Shown one piece after another: positions 8,902 to 17,511 of a stretch of DNA of 64,000 nucleotides (the first letter of the stretch is position 1; every line of letters starts with the position of its first letter). The notes beneath the pieces were generated by a model. It saw only the letters and a program-made list of their open reading frames with translations, made no database searches and had not been told where the DNA came from. The stretch is taken from assembly GCA_965228265.1 (NCBI GenBank), contig OZ245804.1, forward strand, positions 248,001-312,000, written 5' to 3'. The translations under genes and the position numbers were made by a program. Origin of the DNA: GCA-2732755 sp965228265 (GTDB taxonomy: Bacteria; Planctomycetota; Phycisphaerae; Phycisphaerales; UBA1924).

Positions 8902-9918
8902 ATGCCAAACCATGCTGACCGACAGTTCGGGATCGAGATCGTTGGCGTCGGCGCACACGCGCCCGAGAAAGTCCTGACCAACAAAGATCTCGAAGGCATG
9001 ATGGATACCTCCGACGAGTGGATCCAGCAGCGCACCGGGATCAAGCAGCGCCACAAGGCCGATCTCGAGAACGGCGAAACGGTGCTCCACCTCGCCAAGG
9101 GCGCACTCGAGAAAGCCCTGGCCGATGCCAAGACAGATGCGAGCGAGCTCGACCTCGTTCTCCTCGCCACGATGTCGTCCGAGATGACCTGCCCCCCCAC
9201 CGCCTGCCGACTCACGTCGATGATCGGCGCGGGCAACGCGGGCGCTTGGGATATCTCCGCCGCCTGCTGCGGCTTCGTCTTCGCGATGAACACCGCCTAC
9301 GGGCTCATGCAGACCGGCCCCTACAGAAACGTCGCTGTCATCGGCGCCGACACACTCACCAAATCCGTGGAGTTCAGCACCCGCGGCCGCGGCGCTGCGA
9401 TACTCTTCGGCGATGCCGCCGCGGGCGTCATCCTCAAACGCACCGAGGACACATCCAAGGGCCTGATCGCGCAGGCGATGCACTCCGACGGCTCGCGTTG
9501 GAGCGACCTCTACATCCCCGAGACAAAGCACGACCTGACGGAAGATGACCGCCAGAGCAACGACCAGCTCTGCGTCCTGCACATGAACGGCGCGGGCGTC
9601 TTCCGCTTCGCGGTGGGCACCTTCCCGCAGGTGATCGGCCAGACCCTCGAAGCCGCGGGCATCACCGCCGACGAGGTCGACCACTTTGTCTGCCATCAAT
9701 CCAACCAGCGAATCCTGCAGGCGGCCAAGGAACGCTTCGGCCTGCCCGATGAAAAACTGCACGTCAACATCGACCGCTTCGGCAACACCGTGGCCGCCAG
9801 CGTGCCGCTCGTCTTGAACGATCTCCGCGAGGCCGGCCGGGTCGAGAAGGGCCAGAAGGTCATGTTCGTCGGTTTCGGGGGCGGCCTCACCTGGGGCACA
9901 AGCCTCTGGCAGATCTGA
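8902..9918 (+). CDS. fabH: 3-oxoacyl-ACP synthase III (KAS III)
   Basis: A 338-residue thiolase-fold enzyme that condenses an acyl-CoA primer with malonyl-ACP to start fatty-acid synthesis. The catalytic triad is visible: Cys in DISAACCGFVFA (about residue 121), His in CHQSNQRI (about 255) and Asn in GNTVAASVP (about 294). SDEWIQQRTGI is the conserved KAS III substrate segment. ATG 8902 follows a GGAAGGACCGGG site. It lies between plsX and fabD and is separated from fabD by a small membrane-protein gene. Confidence 0.95.
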   Translation: MPNHADRQFGIEIVGVGAHAPEKVLTNKDLEGMMDTSDEWIQQRTGIKQRHKADLENGETVLHLAKGALEKALADAKTDASELDLVLLATMSSEMTCPPTACRLTSMIGAGNAGAWDISAACCGFVFAMNTAYGLMQTGPYRNVAVIGADTLTKSVEFSTRGRGAAILFGDAAAGVILKRTEDTSKGLIAQAMHSDGSRWSDLYIPETKHDLTEDDRQSNDQLCVLHMNGAGVFRFAVGTFPQVIGQTLEAAGITADEVDHFVCHQSNQRILQAAKERFGLPDEKLHVNIDRFGNTVAASVPLVLNDLREAGRVEKGQKVMFVGFGGGLTWGTSLWQI

Positions 9919-9960
9919 TTCACCGAATCATCCACCGAAATCGCCGATAGAAACAGAATC

Positions 9961-10593
9961 ATGCCCACCGATCGTCCAGCGCGATCAACACCCACCCCGC
10001 CCGTGCGCAAGGGTGCTGTCCCACGCCCCGTGCATCCGGAGGGCGCGGTCGTCGAATCCGTGCTGCCCATCGATCCGCTCGGACTCGGACAACTGACCTT
10101 TCCCCTGCGTCGCCCCCGCACACGCCGGGTGCTGGAGCAGGAGTTCGGCCTGACACGCAGACAGGCTCACGCCGTCGCTGTCCGCCTCCAGACCCACCGC
10201 GTCCTCAAGCGTCGGCAACTCCGCGCCCGCGTGCGGTTCTGGGGAGCTGTGGCGCTGGGCGTTCTGGTTCTGGGCGTGCTCGTCGGGCCGATCTCGGTCA
10301 GCGCCTACCTCGACTGGGCCGCGGGCAGGCCCGAGAGCCACCCGGCGAACCTGATCGTCTCGGTGTCCCTGGCCCTCTTGATTGCTCTGGCCGGCCCGCT
10401 GCTCTGGCTCATCGCCGAGCGTCATATCCAGGATCGACTCGTCGAGGACGAGCTGCGCCGGTGCTGGGGCGAGCAGGAGTGCATCTGGTGCGGGCGGGAC
10501 ATGGACGGCTGCGTGGTCGACCGCGAACGCTGGTCCCGGTGCCCGGAGTGCGGGCTGCGGTCGCCCATCGGCGCGCGAGCCTCTACCATCTGA
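9961..10593 (+). CDS. Membrane protein with C-terminal zinc ribbon
   Basis: A 210-residue protein of unknown function inside the fab operon. The N-terminal ~90 residues are proline- and arginine-rich; two hydrophobic segments (VALGVLVLGVLVGPISVS, residues ~96-113, and LIVSVSLALLIALAGPLLWL, ~127-146) are probable membrane helices. The C-terminus has two Cys pairs (CIWCGRDMDGC and CPECGLRS, ~178-205), a zinc-ribbon-like finger facing the cytoplasm if both ends are inside. Similar two-helix proteins with a Cys-pair tail recur in this window (40069-40461). It starts 42 bp after fabH and ends 3 bp before fabD, so it is probably cotranslated. No function is assigned. Confidence 0.75.
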   Translation: MPTDRPARSTPTPPVRKGAVPRPVHPEGAVVESVLPIDPLGLGQLTFPLRRPRTRRVLEQEFGLTRRQAHAVAVRLQTHRVLKRRQLRARVRFWGAVALGVLVLGVLVGPISVSAYLDWAAGRPESHPANLIVSVSLALLIALAGPLLWLIAERHIQDRLVEDELRRCWGEQECIWCGRDMDGCVVDRERWSRCPECGLRSPIGARASTI

Positions 10594-10596
10594 TCT

Positions 10597-11538
10597 ATGG
10601 CAGACCCCATGATCATCGTGTGCCCGGGACAGGGCGCTCAGGCCGTCGGCATGGGCAAAGTCTGGGCCGAGACCAGCCCGGAGGCCCAGGCCGTTTTCGA
10701 CGAGGCCGACCAGGTCCTGGGCACCTCGCTCGGACAGACACTCAGCTCGATCTGTTTCGCCGGCCCCGCCGAGATGCTCAACCGCACCGACGTCAGCCAG
10801 CCCGCGCTCTACACCTGCGCGATCGCGAGCTGGCGGGGCATGTGCGCACAGATGGGCCTGAGCGAGAACGAAGCGCCGATCAAGGCCGCCGCGGGCCTGA
10901 GCCTGGGCGAGTACTCCGCGCTGCACGTCGCCGGTTCGTTCAGCTTCGCCGACGGGCTCCGGCTCGTCGCGCTGCGGGGCAAAGCGATGCAGAACGCAGC
11001 CGAAGCCGTGCCCAGCGGCATGGTCGCGCTCGTGGGCGCCGACGAAGACCAGGCCAACGCCGTGTGCGATGAAGCGCGCGAGTCGGGTGTTCTGGTCTGC
11101 GCCAACTTCAACGCTCCGGGGCAGGTCGTGCTCTCGGGCGACAAGGACGCCTGCGCCCGCGCGGAGAAAGTCGCCGCGGACAAGGGCCTCCGCGCTGTCG
11201 CGCTCGCCGTCGCCGGCGCGTTCCATTCTCCGATCATGCAGCCCGCGGCCGAGGCGCTGGGCGCCGCGCTCGCGGGTGTGAACATCGAAGCACCTCGCGT
11301 GCCCGTCTGGTCGAACGTGACGGCCGAGCCTCACGCCGATGACGCCGGCTCGATCCGGGCTCGCCTGGCCGAGCAGCTCACCTCGCCCGTCCGCTGGGCG
11401 CAGTCGTTCGCCGCGATCATCGAGCAGTTCCCAGAGACCCAGGTCCACGAACTGGCCCCGGGCAAGACCCTCGCGGGCATGGCCAAACGCATTTCCCGCT
11501 CCACCAAAGTCATCAGCCACGACGCACCGGAGATCTGA
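10597..11538 (+). CDS. fabD: Malonyl-CoA:ACP transacylase
   Basis: A 313-residue alpha/beta-hydrolase-fold acyltransferase that loads malonyl units on ACP. CPGQGAQAVGMG near the N-terminus and GLSLGEYSAL (~residues 101-110) give the GxSxG nucleophile Ser; the catalytic His is in AGAFHSPIM (~205-213). Length is normal. It starts 3 bp after the membrane-protein gene and ends 2 bp before the lipoprotein gene, indicating translational coupling in the fab operon. Confidence 0.95.
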   Translation: MADPMIIVCPGQGAQAVGMGKVWAETSPEAQAVFDEADQVLGTSLGQTLSSICFAGPAEMLNRTDVSQPALYTCAIASWRGMCAQMGLSENEAPIKAAAGLSLGEYSALHVAGSFSFADGLRLVALRGKAMQNAAEAVPSGMVALVGADEDQANAVCDEARESGVLVCANFNAPGQVVLSGDKDACARAEKVAADKGLRAVALAVAGAFHSPIMQPAAEALGAALAGVNIEAPRVPVWSNVTAEPHADDAGSIRARLAEQLTSPVRWAQSFAAIIEQFPETQVHELAPGKTLAGMAKRISRSTKVISHDAPEI

Positions 11539-11540
11539 TC

Positions 11541-12527
11541 ATGCAGACCCGTTTGAAGCTTTCGTCCGCGCTCACGGGCGCTGTGATCGCGGCCCTTATC
11601 GGTTGCAAGGAAGAGCCGCCACCCCCGCCTCCACCGCCGCCGCCACCGCCTGCGCCCAAAGCGCCGGACCCGGTGGACATCCAGAGCGTGCTCTCGGAGA
11701 TGGACGCCGACGCGCGGATCACCTTCCCGCAGGAAGTCGCGCCGATCGACGCAGACCTGGCGCGCTCCGTCGTGAACTTCGCCGAGGCCTTCCTCGCAGG
11801 CGACGACGCCGAGGTCCGCTCCATGCTCGACCTGGCGGGTCAGTCCGTGCTCGACCGCCTGCTCATCACGGGCGGCTGGTACGACGCGACCGACGAACTC
11901 GAAGCCGTCCGCGTGCTCGAACTCCGTGAAGCCGGCGCAGGCCAGGGCGGGAGCGTCGTCTACGCGCTCCAGACCCCCGGCTCGGCCTACACGCTCGCCT
12001 GGGGCATCGAACCAGGACCCGGCGGCGGGCTCGTCTTCACCGCTGAACCCACCGGCGACGAGGAACGCCCACGCGCCAGCGACTTTGCCGACCCCAACTA
12101 CGAAGCCACCGGCGGCTCGGCCAGCACAGTCGCCGCACCGGGCACGCCCTCGGCCGGCGACATGAGCAGCGCCCTGTCATCACTCGATCCGATGCTCATT
12201 TATATGATCGTCGAACTGAATACAAAGATCCAAACGGATCTGGGCATCCCCGTCTCCGACAAGAGCCTTGTCTTTGCGGGCATCTCGCAGTCGATGGGCA
12301 TCTCCGCCGAACAGGCCCAGACCATGTACGACCAGGGCAAGACCAAGTCCGACGCCGGCAGCAAACTGGCCGCCCCCTACGTCTCCGGGCTCATCCAGAG
12401 CATGACGACCATCACCGAAGTGCAGGGTCTGGACATCGACCGCGACCGCATCATCGAGCTCTACGCCGAGCTCTCAGGTCAGAGCGTCGATGACGTCCGC
12501 AGCATGGCCGACACCGGCGCCGGCTGA
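11541..12527 (+). CDS. Lipoprotein with polyproline stretch, in fab operon
   Basis: A 328-residue predicted lipoprotein. The signal peptide ends in lipobox LIGC (residues ~20-23), followed immediately by KEEP and twelve consecutive prolines, a stretch that would need elongation factor P to translate. The rest is a soluble, acidic domain without motifs I recognise; residues ~210-320 are helical and repeat-poor. It is placed between fabD and fabG with 2-bp spacing on the left and 28 bp to the fabG start. This suggests a shared transcript but not necessarily a lipid role. Export to the periplasmic/paryphoplasmic face is inferred from the lipobox. Confidence 0.75.
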   Translation: MQTRLKLSSALTGAVIAALIGCKEEPPPPPPPPPPPPAPKAPDPVDIQSVLSEMDADARITFPQEVAPIDADLARSVVNFAEAFLAGDDAEVRSMLDLAGQSVLDRLLITGGWYDATDELEAVRVLELREAGAGQGGSVVYALQTPGSAYTLAWGIEPGPGGGLVFTAEPTGDEERPRASDFADPNYEATGGSASTVAAPGTPSAGDMSSALSSLDPMLIYMIVELNTKIQTDLGIPVSDKSLVFAGISQSMGISAEQAQTMYDQGKTKSDAGSKLAAPYVSGLIQSMTTITEVQGLDIDRDRIIELYAELSGQSVDDVRSMADTGAG

Positions 12528-12555
12528 ACCGCAACACGATGACAAAGGATTCCTG

Positions 12556-13296
12556 ATGTCTGATACCCGTATCGCATTCGTCACCGGCGCCAGCCGAGGC
12601 ATCGGCAAGGCCGTCGCACTCCGGCTCGCCAAAGAAGGTCGGCACGTCGTTCTGGCCAGCCGGAGCGAGGGCCCGCTCAGCGAGGTCAAAGCCGAGATCG
12701 AAGCCGCCGGCGGCAAGGCGAGCGTCTGCGCCGTCGACATCTCCGACCGCAAGGCCTTCGCCGAGGCGATCGAGGGCGTCATCGCCGAGCACGGCAGGCT
12801 CGACATCCTCGTCAACAACGCCGGCATCACGCGCGACAACCTCCTGCTCCGCATGTCCGACGAGGAATGGGACGCGGTCATCGAGACGAACCTCACCAGC
12901 GCGTTCGTCGCCATGCGGGCCGCCGCCCGCGCGATGATGAAGGGCAAGTTCGGCCGCATCGTCAACATCGCCTCGACCAGCGGGCTGGTGGGCAACTCGG
13001 GGCAGGCCAACTACGCCGCCAGCAAGAGCGGCCTCGTCGGCATGACGCGCACCGTCGCCCGTGAGATCGGCGGCAAGGGCATCACCGCCAACGTCGTCGC
13101 GCCGGGCTTCATCCAGACCGACATGACCGCCAACCTCCCTGAGAGCGTCCTCGACTCCGTCAAGGGCCTCATCCAGGTCAAGCGTCTCGGCACGCCCGAG
13201 GACATCGCCGCCGCGGTCGCATACTGCACGAGCGACGACGCCGGCTTCCTCACGGGCCAGGTCATCACCGTCGACGGCGGCATGACGATGTGCTGA
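12556..13296 (+). CDS. fabG: 3-oxoacyl-ACP reductase
   Basis: A 246-residue short-chain dehydrogenase that reduces 3-oxoacyl-ACP with NADPH. It has the cofactor motif TGASRGIGKA (residues ~11-20), NNAG (~87-90), catalytic Ser in NIASTSGLVG (~138-147), the YAASKSG Tyr-Lys pair (~153-159) and the C-terminal DGGMTM typical of FabG. ATG 12556 is preceded by AAAGGA and begins the domain; an upstream in-frame ATG at 12490 would overlap the lipoprotein gene and adds non-homologous sequence. A terminator follows, so the operon ends here without acpP or fabF. Confidence 0.95.
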   Translation: MSDTRIAFVTGASRGIGKAVALRLAKEGRHVVLASRSEGPLSEVKAEIEAAGGKASVCAVDISDRKAFAEAIEGVIAEHGRLDILVNNAGITRDNLLLRMSDEEWDAVIETNLTSAFVAMRAAARAMMKGKFGRIVNIASTSGLVGNSGQANYAASKSGLVGMTRTVAREIGGKGITANVVAPGFIQTDMTANLPESVLDSVKGLIQVKRLGTPEDIAAAVAYCTSDDAGFLTGQVITVDGGMTMC

Positions 13297-13357
13297 TTGG
13301 CGACCCCCTTGCGCAAGCTCAGGGTCGCACAAGCTCACACTTGCATCAAACACACGG

Positions 13358-13389
13358 GCCCCTCGCTTACGCGGGGGGCTTGTCTTTTT
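13358..13389 (+). terminator. Rho-independent terminator of the fab operon
   Basis: A nine-pair GC stem (13358-13366 with 13371-13379, one G-U), loop TTAC, followed by GTCTTTTT. It lies 61 bp after the fabG stop and just before the convergent gene ending at 13393. Confidence 0.9.
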
Positions 13390-13392
13390 GAG

Positions 13393-14652
13393 TCACGACG
13401 ACTCGGCAAGCTCGCAGGTCAGCGTGATCTCGCACGGCGCGGGCGGGTGGTCGATCGCGGCCCGGTAGCACCGGTAGCCGTTGAGATCGCCCAGCTTGCC
13501 GCGAGAGATCGCCTCGGAAACAAGCCCCGTGTAATCGATCGGCATCGCGGATGATCGCAGCGAGCCGGGCGTCACCGCGTCGGCGGGCTTGATCGGGAAG
13601 AGCTCGCGCCCCGCGGCTTTCTCGCTCGAGATCCGCTCTTCCAGATTGCCCGTCACCGTCACCGTGGGCCAGCGGAAGTTGACCAGGTCCGGGTGCAGCA
13701 ACAGATCAAACTGCACATACTCCACTGGCGTGCGCACGGTCAGGATGTACCGACCTTCGGTGTTGTCCTCGCTGCGATACCTTGGCAGGGCCGCGTGGTA
13801 GCGCTCGCCCGCGATGACCGTCACCGCGCCCTTGCGCCCCACATCGCCCGGCGCGAGCTCGTCATAGAGCCACCCCGTCTGCCCCACGCGTTGGCGGATC
13901 TCGGGCAGGGGCTTGGAGCAGTACGAGGTCATCAGACTCAGCGGGCGGTCCGCGCCCTCCAGCTTGCTCGCGCCCTCGGGGTCGAGCGGCTCGCGCTCGA
14001 AGGGGCCCGAGGATGAGCCGTCGTCCTCATGCACGCGAAGTCGTCGAATCACCCAGGGCAGATCCGGTCGCAGCCGCTCGAGATCGACGAACCCCGAGAC
14101 CTGCACACAGTCGAGCTTGCCCGGGTCACGCGCTGAAGGCGCCAGCGCGAGCGTCAGGATCTGCGCCTTGGCGCGCACACCCCAGATCGCGCTGCCCGCC
14201 TTGAAGAACGCCTTGCGTTCCTCGGCCTCGGTCTGCGGATCGGGCCGAGCGCCGGCGAGCATCGCCTCGAACGTCCGCCGATCCCCCGCGTGCTTGCGCA
14301 CAAACCCGCGCAGATCGCGGTCGGCCTTGCGCACCGCGTCGAGCCGATCGGGCGTGACGCCCAGATTGCCCGCCGCCTTGACGACAATTTCGACGCCCCC
14401 CTGCCCGGGCAGGTGCTTGAAGGCCGAGCACGGGTCGGACTGATCCGTAAACCGTGCGAGCTTCCAGGCCAGGGTCTTGTCGAGTTTGAGCGTCCGGGCC
14501 AGATCCACCGCCCGCACACCCTCGAGGCCGGCTTCGGTGATGAGATCCGAAAGAGCCGCCTGAGCCTCACGGATCGCACGCTCGGCCTCCGAACCAAAGG
14601 CCCCGGGCAACGCCTCGGCTGTGGAATCGGGTTTCGTCGCGGCTCGGGCCAT
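13393..14652 (-). CDS. Conserved hypothetical with N-terminal helix-turn-helix
   Basis: A 419-residue soluble protein of unknown function. Residues ~25-75 resemble a winged helix-turn-helix (LSDLITEAGLEGVRAVDLAR then LDKTLAWKLARF), which suggests DNA or RNA binding. The rest (~80-419) has no motif I can name; it is alpha/beta with a long C-terminal beta-rich part. Its start ATG 14652 is the first in a frame that begins with a short alanine-rich lead. It is convergent with the fab operon and divergent from the secreted protein at 14831. A transcriptional regulator is one possibility, based only on the helix-turn-helix impression. Confidence 0.6.
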   Translation of the reverse strand: MARAATKPDSTAEALPGAFGSEAERAIREAQAALSDLITEAGLEGVRAVDLARTLKLDKTLAWKLARFTDQSDPCSAFKHLPGQGGVEIVVKAAGNLGVTPDRLDAVRKADRDLRGFVRKHAGDRRTFEAMLAGARPDPQTEAEERKAFFKAGSAIWGVRAKAQILTLALAPSARDPGKLDCVQVSGFVDLERLRPDLPWVIRRLRVHEDDGSSSGPFEREPLDPEGASKLEGADRPLSLMTSYCSKPLPEIRQRVGQTGWLYDELAPGDVGRKGAVTVIAGERYHAALPRYRSEDNTEGRYILTVRTPVEYVQFDLLLHPDLVNFRWPTVTVTGNLEERISSEKAAGRELFPIKPADAVTPGSLRSSAMPIDYTGLVSEAISRGKLGDLNGYRCYRAAIDHPPAPCEITLTCELAESS

Positions 14653-14830
14653 GCGAGCATCCTACAGCAGATTCCGGGGTGTATGCAGCACCTTGGAAAA
14701 ATCTCTGGAGATTTTTTAGATAATCTCTTGGCGCTGGTCCCATCTCCCGGTACCTTCGGATCCAAAGGCCCACACGGGGGCCACGCACACATGGATTTGG
14801 CCCCGGATGGGCGGGGCAGGGAGACGACAG

Positions 14831-15589
14831 ATGAAGACCACCGTTGCACTGATCGCGGCTCTGGCCGCCGGGGCTGCCTCGGCGCAGACCGTGACGCAAG
14901 TCATCCCGTTCGATTACGACGTCGCCATCGACGTGGCGTTCCCCGAGTTCCAGCTCTTCGACACGATGGGCGGCACGCGCGAGTTGATCGGCGTCACCCT
15001 CAGCTACGACCAGAGCATCTCGATCACGTCGCGATTCGAGCAGAACTCGCCGATCTCGATCGCGGCCGACAACTTCTACGCCGAGATCAGCTACATCTCG
15101 ATCCACCAGCTCGGGCTCGTCGACGACAACCCCAACCCGCCCTTCCTCGGACCGGGCGCGGGCGGCGCTTCGATCTCCGTCCCCGAACTCGGCCCGAGCG
15201 ACGGCTACAACGGCTCGGGGCCCGACACCTACGTCGAAACCGTCGACACGGGCATGTTCAACTTCACCGCTGCCTATGACCACAACGATCAGGACTTCCT
15301 CGACGTCTTCACCGGGCAGGGCACGCTCACCACGCTGCTCGGCGGGTTCTCCGAGATCTTCGCCGGCTACAACTCAGACCCCGGCTTCCCCGCCGTGGAT
15401 CCCAACAACCCGCCCGACGGCCCCTTCTTCCCGTTCCAGGATCCGTTCTACGGCGTCTTCGTTGAGCTCCCCAGCATCCGCCACCAGGGCACCATCACCG
15501 CGACCTTCGAGTACCGCAACGTCCCCGCCCCCGCGTCGCTGGCGCTCCTAGGCATGAGTGCGCTCGGCGCCGCTCGACGTCGGCGCTAA
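14831..15589 (+). CDS. Secreted protein with PEP-CTERM-type anchor (choice-of-anchor E-like)
   Basis: A 252-residue exported protein. It begins MKTTVALIAALAAGAASAQ, a clean signal peptide, after a GGGAGACGACAG site. The beta-rich body (FDYDVAIDVAFPEFQLFDT and later strands) resembles choice-of-anchor E domains. It ends VPAPASLALLGMSALGAARR plus two Arg, a PEP-CTERM-like tail: short hydrophobic helix then basic cluster, with PAP in place of PEP. In known systems such tails are processed by an exosortase and target the protein to the cell surface. Upstream 14653-14830 is non-coding. Confidence 0.75.
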   Translation: MKTTVALIAALAAGAASAQTVTQVIPFDYDVAIDVAFPEFQLFDTMGGTRELIGVTLSYDQSISITSRFEQNSPISIAADNFYAEISYISIHQLGLVDDNPNPPFLGPGAGGASISVPELGPSDGYNGSGPDTYVETVDTGMFNFTAAYDHNDQDFLDVFTGQGTLTTLLGGFSEIFAGYNSDPGFPAVDPNNPPDGPFFPFQDPFYGVFVELPSIRHQGTITATFEYRNVPAPASLALLGMSALGAARRRR

Positions 15590-15608
15590 ACGATCACAAT
15601 CCAGGTAC

Positions 15609-16115
15609 TCACTCCACTGACGCGGCGCTCGGGTTCACACTCGGCGCCGTGTTTTTCTGCGCACCCGATGCTGTAGCCAGGACGATCACACCCGCGATGA
15701 TCAGCGCCACGCCGCCGGCCTTGCGCCAGTCGAAGGACTCGTGCAGGAACAGCACTCCCAGCATCACCGCGATCGCCGGGGCGAGCGAGAACGCGATGGG
15801 TTTGACGCGGCTGACATCGCCGAAGCTGAGCGCGAGATAGAAGCAGAGCATCCCGCCCGCGCCGGCGATGAGTCCCGAGCCGAAGATGAGTTTGAGCAGC
15901 GTTGCGGTCTCGGCCTGCCAGAACTTCACGGGCTCCATCTTGCGGCCGGCGACCAGGGCCGCCCAGACGGCCCACATGACGGGCAGGGCCACGGTCGAGC
16001 GCACCGCGATAGCCGTGATCGGCCCGATCGCTTTGGTGTGCAAGACGCTCTTGGTGAAGACCTCCCCGACACCCCAGCACAGCCCCGCCAGCACGGCGAA
16101 GACGATCGCGACCAT
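15609..16115 (-). CDS. EamA/DMT-type small transporter
   Basis: A 168-residue integral membrane protein, starting MVAIVFAVLAGLCWGVGEVF, the usual EamA N-terminal helix. Five hydrophobic segments are visible, ending AGGVALIIAGVIVLATA, the last helix of a single EamA domain. ATG 16115 follows AAGGAGCGTGCCG, a strong ribosome site; longer in-frame upstream sequence belongs to the neighbouring gene's DNA. Half-size (one-domain) drug/metabolite transporters act as dimers. The substrate is unknown. It follows the DUF1569 gene by 11 bp, so the two are probably cotranscribed. Confidence 0.85.
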   Translation of the reverse strand: MVAIVFAVLAGLCWGVGEVFTKSVLHTKAIGPITAIAVRSTVALPVMWAVWAALVAGRKMEPVKFWQAETATLLKLIFGSGLIAGAGGMLCFYLALSFGDVSRVKPIAFSLAPAIAVMLGVLFLHESFDWRKAGGVALIIAGVIVLATASGAQKNTAPSVNPSAASVE

Positions 16116-16126
16116 CGGCACGCTCC

Positions 16127-16621
16127 TTAATGATTGACAGAGATGAACGACAGATGCATCGCGCTGTGGCTGCGGTTGATCGTGATCCACTGCTCGCGCG
16201 TGAGCTCTCCAAAGAGCGGGCTGGCGGGGATGTAGGCGTCGCCATTGCGCGTGCGCTCGATGCATGTGCGGAGCGCTTCCATGCCCTGCTCGAATGTCAC
16301 GCCCTGTCGCGGCATGAAGGCGTCCATCTTTGCAGGGATCTTGAAACCGGGCGGGGGCGGGCTGCCGCTGACCGCTTTCTTCTTGAAGAGCACCTGCGCC
16401 ATGATCCGGATCGGCATAGGGACCTTGCCGGGCGGGAAGCCGTCGAGCGAGCACGTCCAGAAGTTGGCGATGTGATCGAGGATCTCTGCGGGCGTCCAGT
16501 TGCCGGTGTGCCCGAGGTTCCCGGCGGCATTGGCGGCCTCAAGGCGATCAAGCTCGGCGCTGAGTTCATCGAGCGAGCCGAAACTCAGCTCACGACGGGG
16601 GGCGGTTTTGGTGTTGACCAT
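16127..16621 (-). CDS. DUF1569 (DinB-like) protein
   Basis: A 164-residue soluble protein. It has WTPAEILDHIANFWTCSLDG (residues ~43-62) and ends near INRSHSAMHLSFI, so two or three conserved His (H51, H-x-x-M-H near 155-159) could bind a metal as in the DinB four-helix bundle. This pattern fits DUF1569. The function of the family is not established; related DinB proteins are metal-dependent thiol transferases. It lies just upstream of the EamA transporter. Confidence 0.75.
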   Translation of the reverse strand: MVNTKTAPRRELSFGSLDELSAELDRLEAANAAGNLGHTGNWTPAEILDHIANFWTCSLDGFPPGKVPMPIRIMAQVLFKKKAVSGSPPPPGFKIPAKMDAFMPRQGVTFEQGMEALRTCIERTRNGDAYIPASPLFGELTREQWITINRSHSAMHLSFISVNH

Positions 16622-16649
16622 CTCAGTCCTCTTGCTCGCGGCGTGCTGA

Positions 16650-17114
16650 TTATTCTATGTTGGAACTGGAAGCCGAATGGGGCCTGAGCACATCGAACGA
16701 TCTCATCGGCAGATTTCGTAGCACCCAGAATGACAGTACCACGGCAAGCACCGCCCAACCGACCCACCCGGGTACATTCCAGCGCGTTCGGCTCTCCGGG
16801 CGGAAACATCGATAGACGACCCACGCTGCAGCCGGCACACCGAGCACAAGGACGAGCGAGTTCTGACCCAGGCTTGCGACAATATCGCCCCGAACAAGTA
16901 TGTGTGTCGCCCGCGTTGACCCGCACCCGGCGCAGTACCACCCGGTGGTCGAATGGAAAAGGCATCGGTACCACGAGGGATACTCGGCAGGCTTGACGAA
17001 CAGAGCCGCCACGACCCATCCGATCAGAAATAGAGCCGGAACCAATCTCAGTCCGAGGGCCGGTATACTCTGCCGGCTGCCTCTCTGGATTTGATCAGGA
17101 GCCCGAGCGTCCAT
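16650..17114 (-). CDS. DUF2752 membrane protein
   Basis: A protein of about 154 residues with three membrane helices. The family motif is clear: CLFHSTTGWYCAGCGSTRAT (P-x-x-TG-x-x-CPGCGxTR-type), followed by LVRGDIVASLGQNSLVL. The function of DUF2752 is unknown. The start is uncertain: ATG 17114 overlaps the ATG of the divergent zinc-ribbon gene by two bases (the shared word CATG), with TTGGGGCAG upstream as a possible ribosome site; a TTG further in is an alternative. Open sequence upstream of 17114 runs antisense through the neighbouring gene and is not used. Confidence 0.8.
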   Translation of the reverse strand: MDARAPDQIQRGSRQSIPALGLRLVPALFLIGWVVAALFVKPAEYPSWYRCLFHSTTGWYCAGCGSTRATHILVRGDIVASLGQNSLVLVLGVPAAAWVVYRCFRPESRTRWNVPGWVGWAVLAVVLSFWVLRNLPMRSFDVLRPHSASSSNIE

Positions 17115-17463
17115 GTACTGCCCCAACTGCGGCCAACAACAGCCAGATACCGGTGTGAACTGTAGCTCCTGCGGCTCGGCGCTCCCAAGACTAGCTCCTC
17201 CACCCATCCCGAGTTTCGCCGACGAGGCGGGCATGCTGATCCCCGTGAACGTTGAGCCGTTCAGCATGATCGCCGGGTATCTGGGTATTTTCGGCTTCTT
17301 CTTCGCGGGGCTCCCGGGCCTCTTCGCGGTGGCTTCCGGGATCATTGGCCTCAAGCAGTTGAAACTGAAACCAGAAAGCAAAGGCGTCGCCCGTGCCTGG
17401 ACCGGCATTATCCTCGGAACGGTTCAATGTATCCTGCTCACATGGCTCATCTTCCTGTTGTAA
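17113..17463 (+). CDS. Zinc-ribbon DUF4190-like membrane protein
   Basis: A 116-residue protein. The N-terminus is a zinc ribbon (CPNCGQQQ...CSSCGSALP, residues 3-25), then two hydrophobic helices around IAGYLGIFGFFFAGLPGLFA and ARAWTGIILGTVQCILLTWL, separated by GIIGLKQLKLKPESKG, the DUF4190 pattern. An AGGAG site lies 11 bp before ATG 17113. It is followed 48 bp later by a second zinc-ribbon membrane protein. Its role is unknown; such proteins are usually annotated only by these domains. Confidence 0.8.
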   Translation: MYCPNCGQQQPDTGVNCSSCGSALPRLAPPPIPSFADEAGMLIPVNVEPFSMIAGYLGIFGFFFAGLPGLFAVASGIIGLKQLKLKPESKGVARAWTGIILGTVQCILLTWLIFLL

Positions 17464-17511
17464 GCTGACGACGGATCAGGTCTCACACGTAAGACAAGCG
17501 AGCAACAAGCC

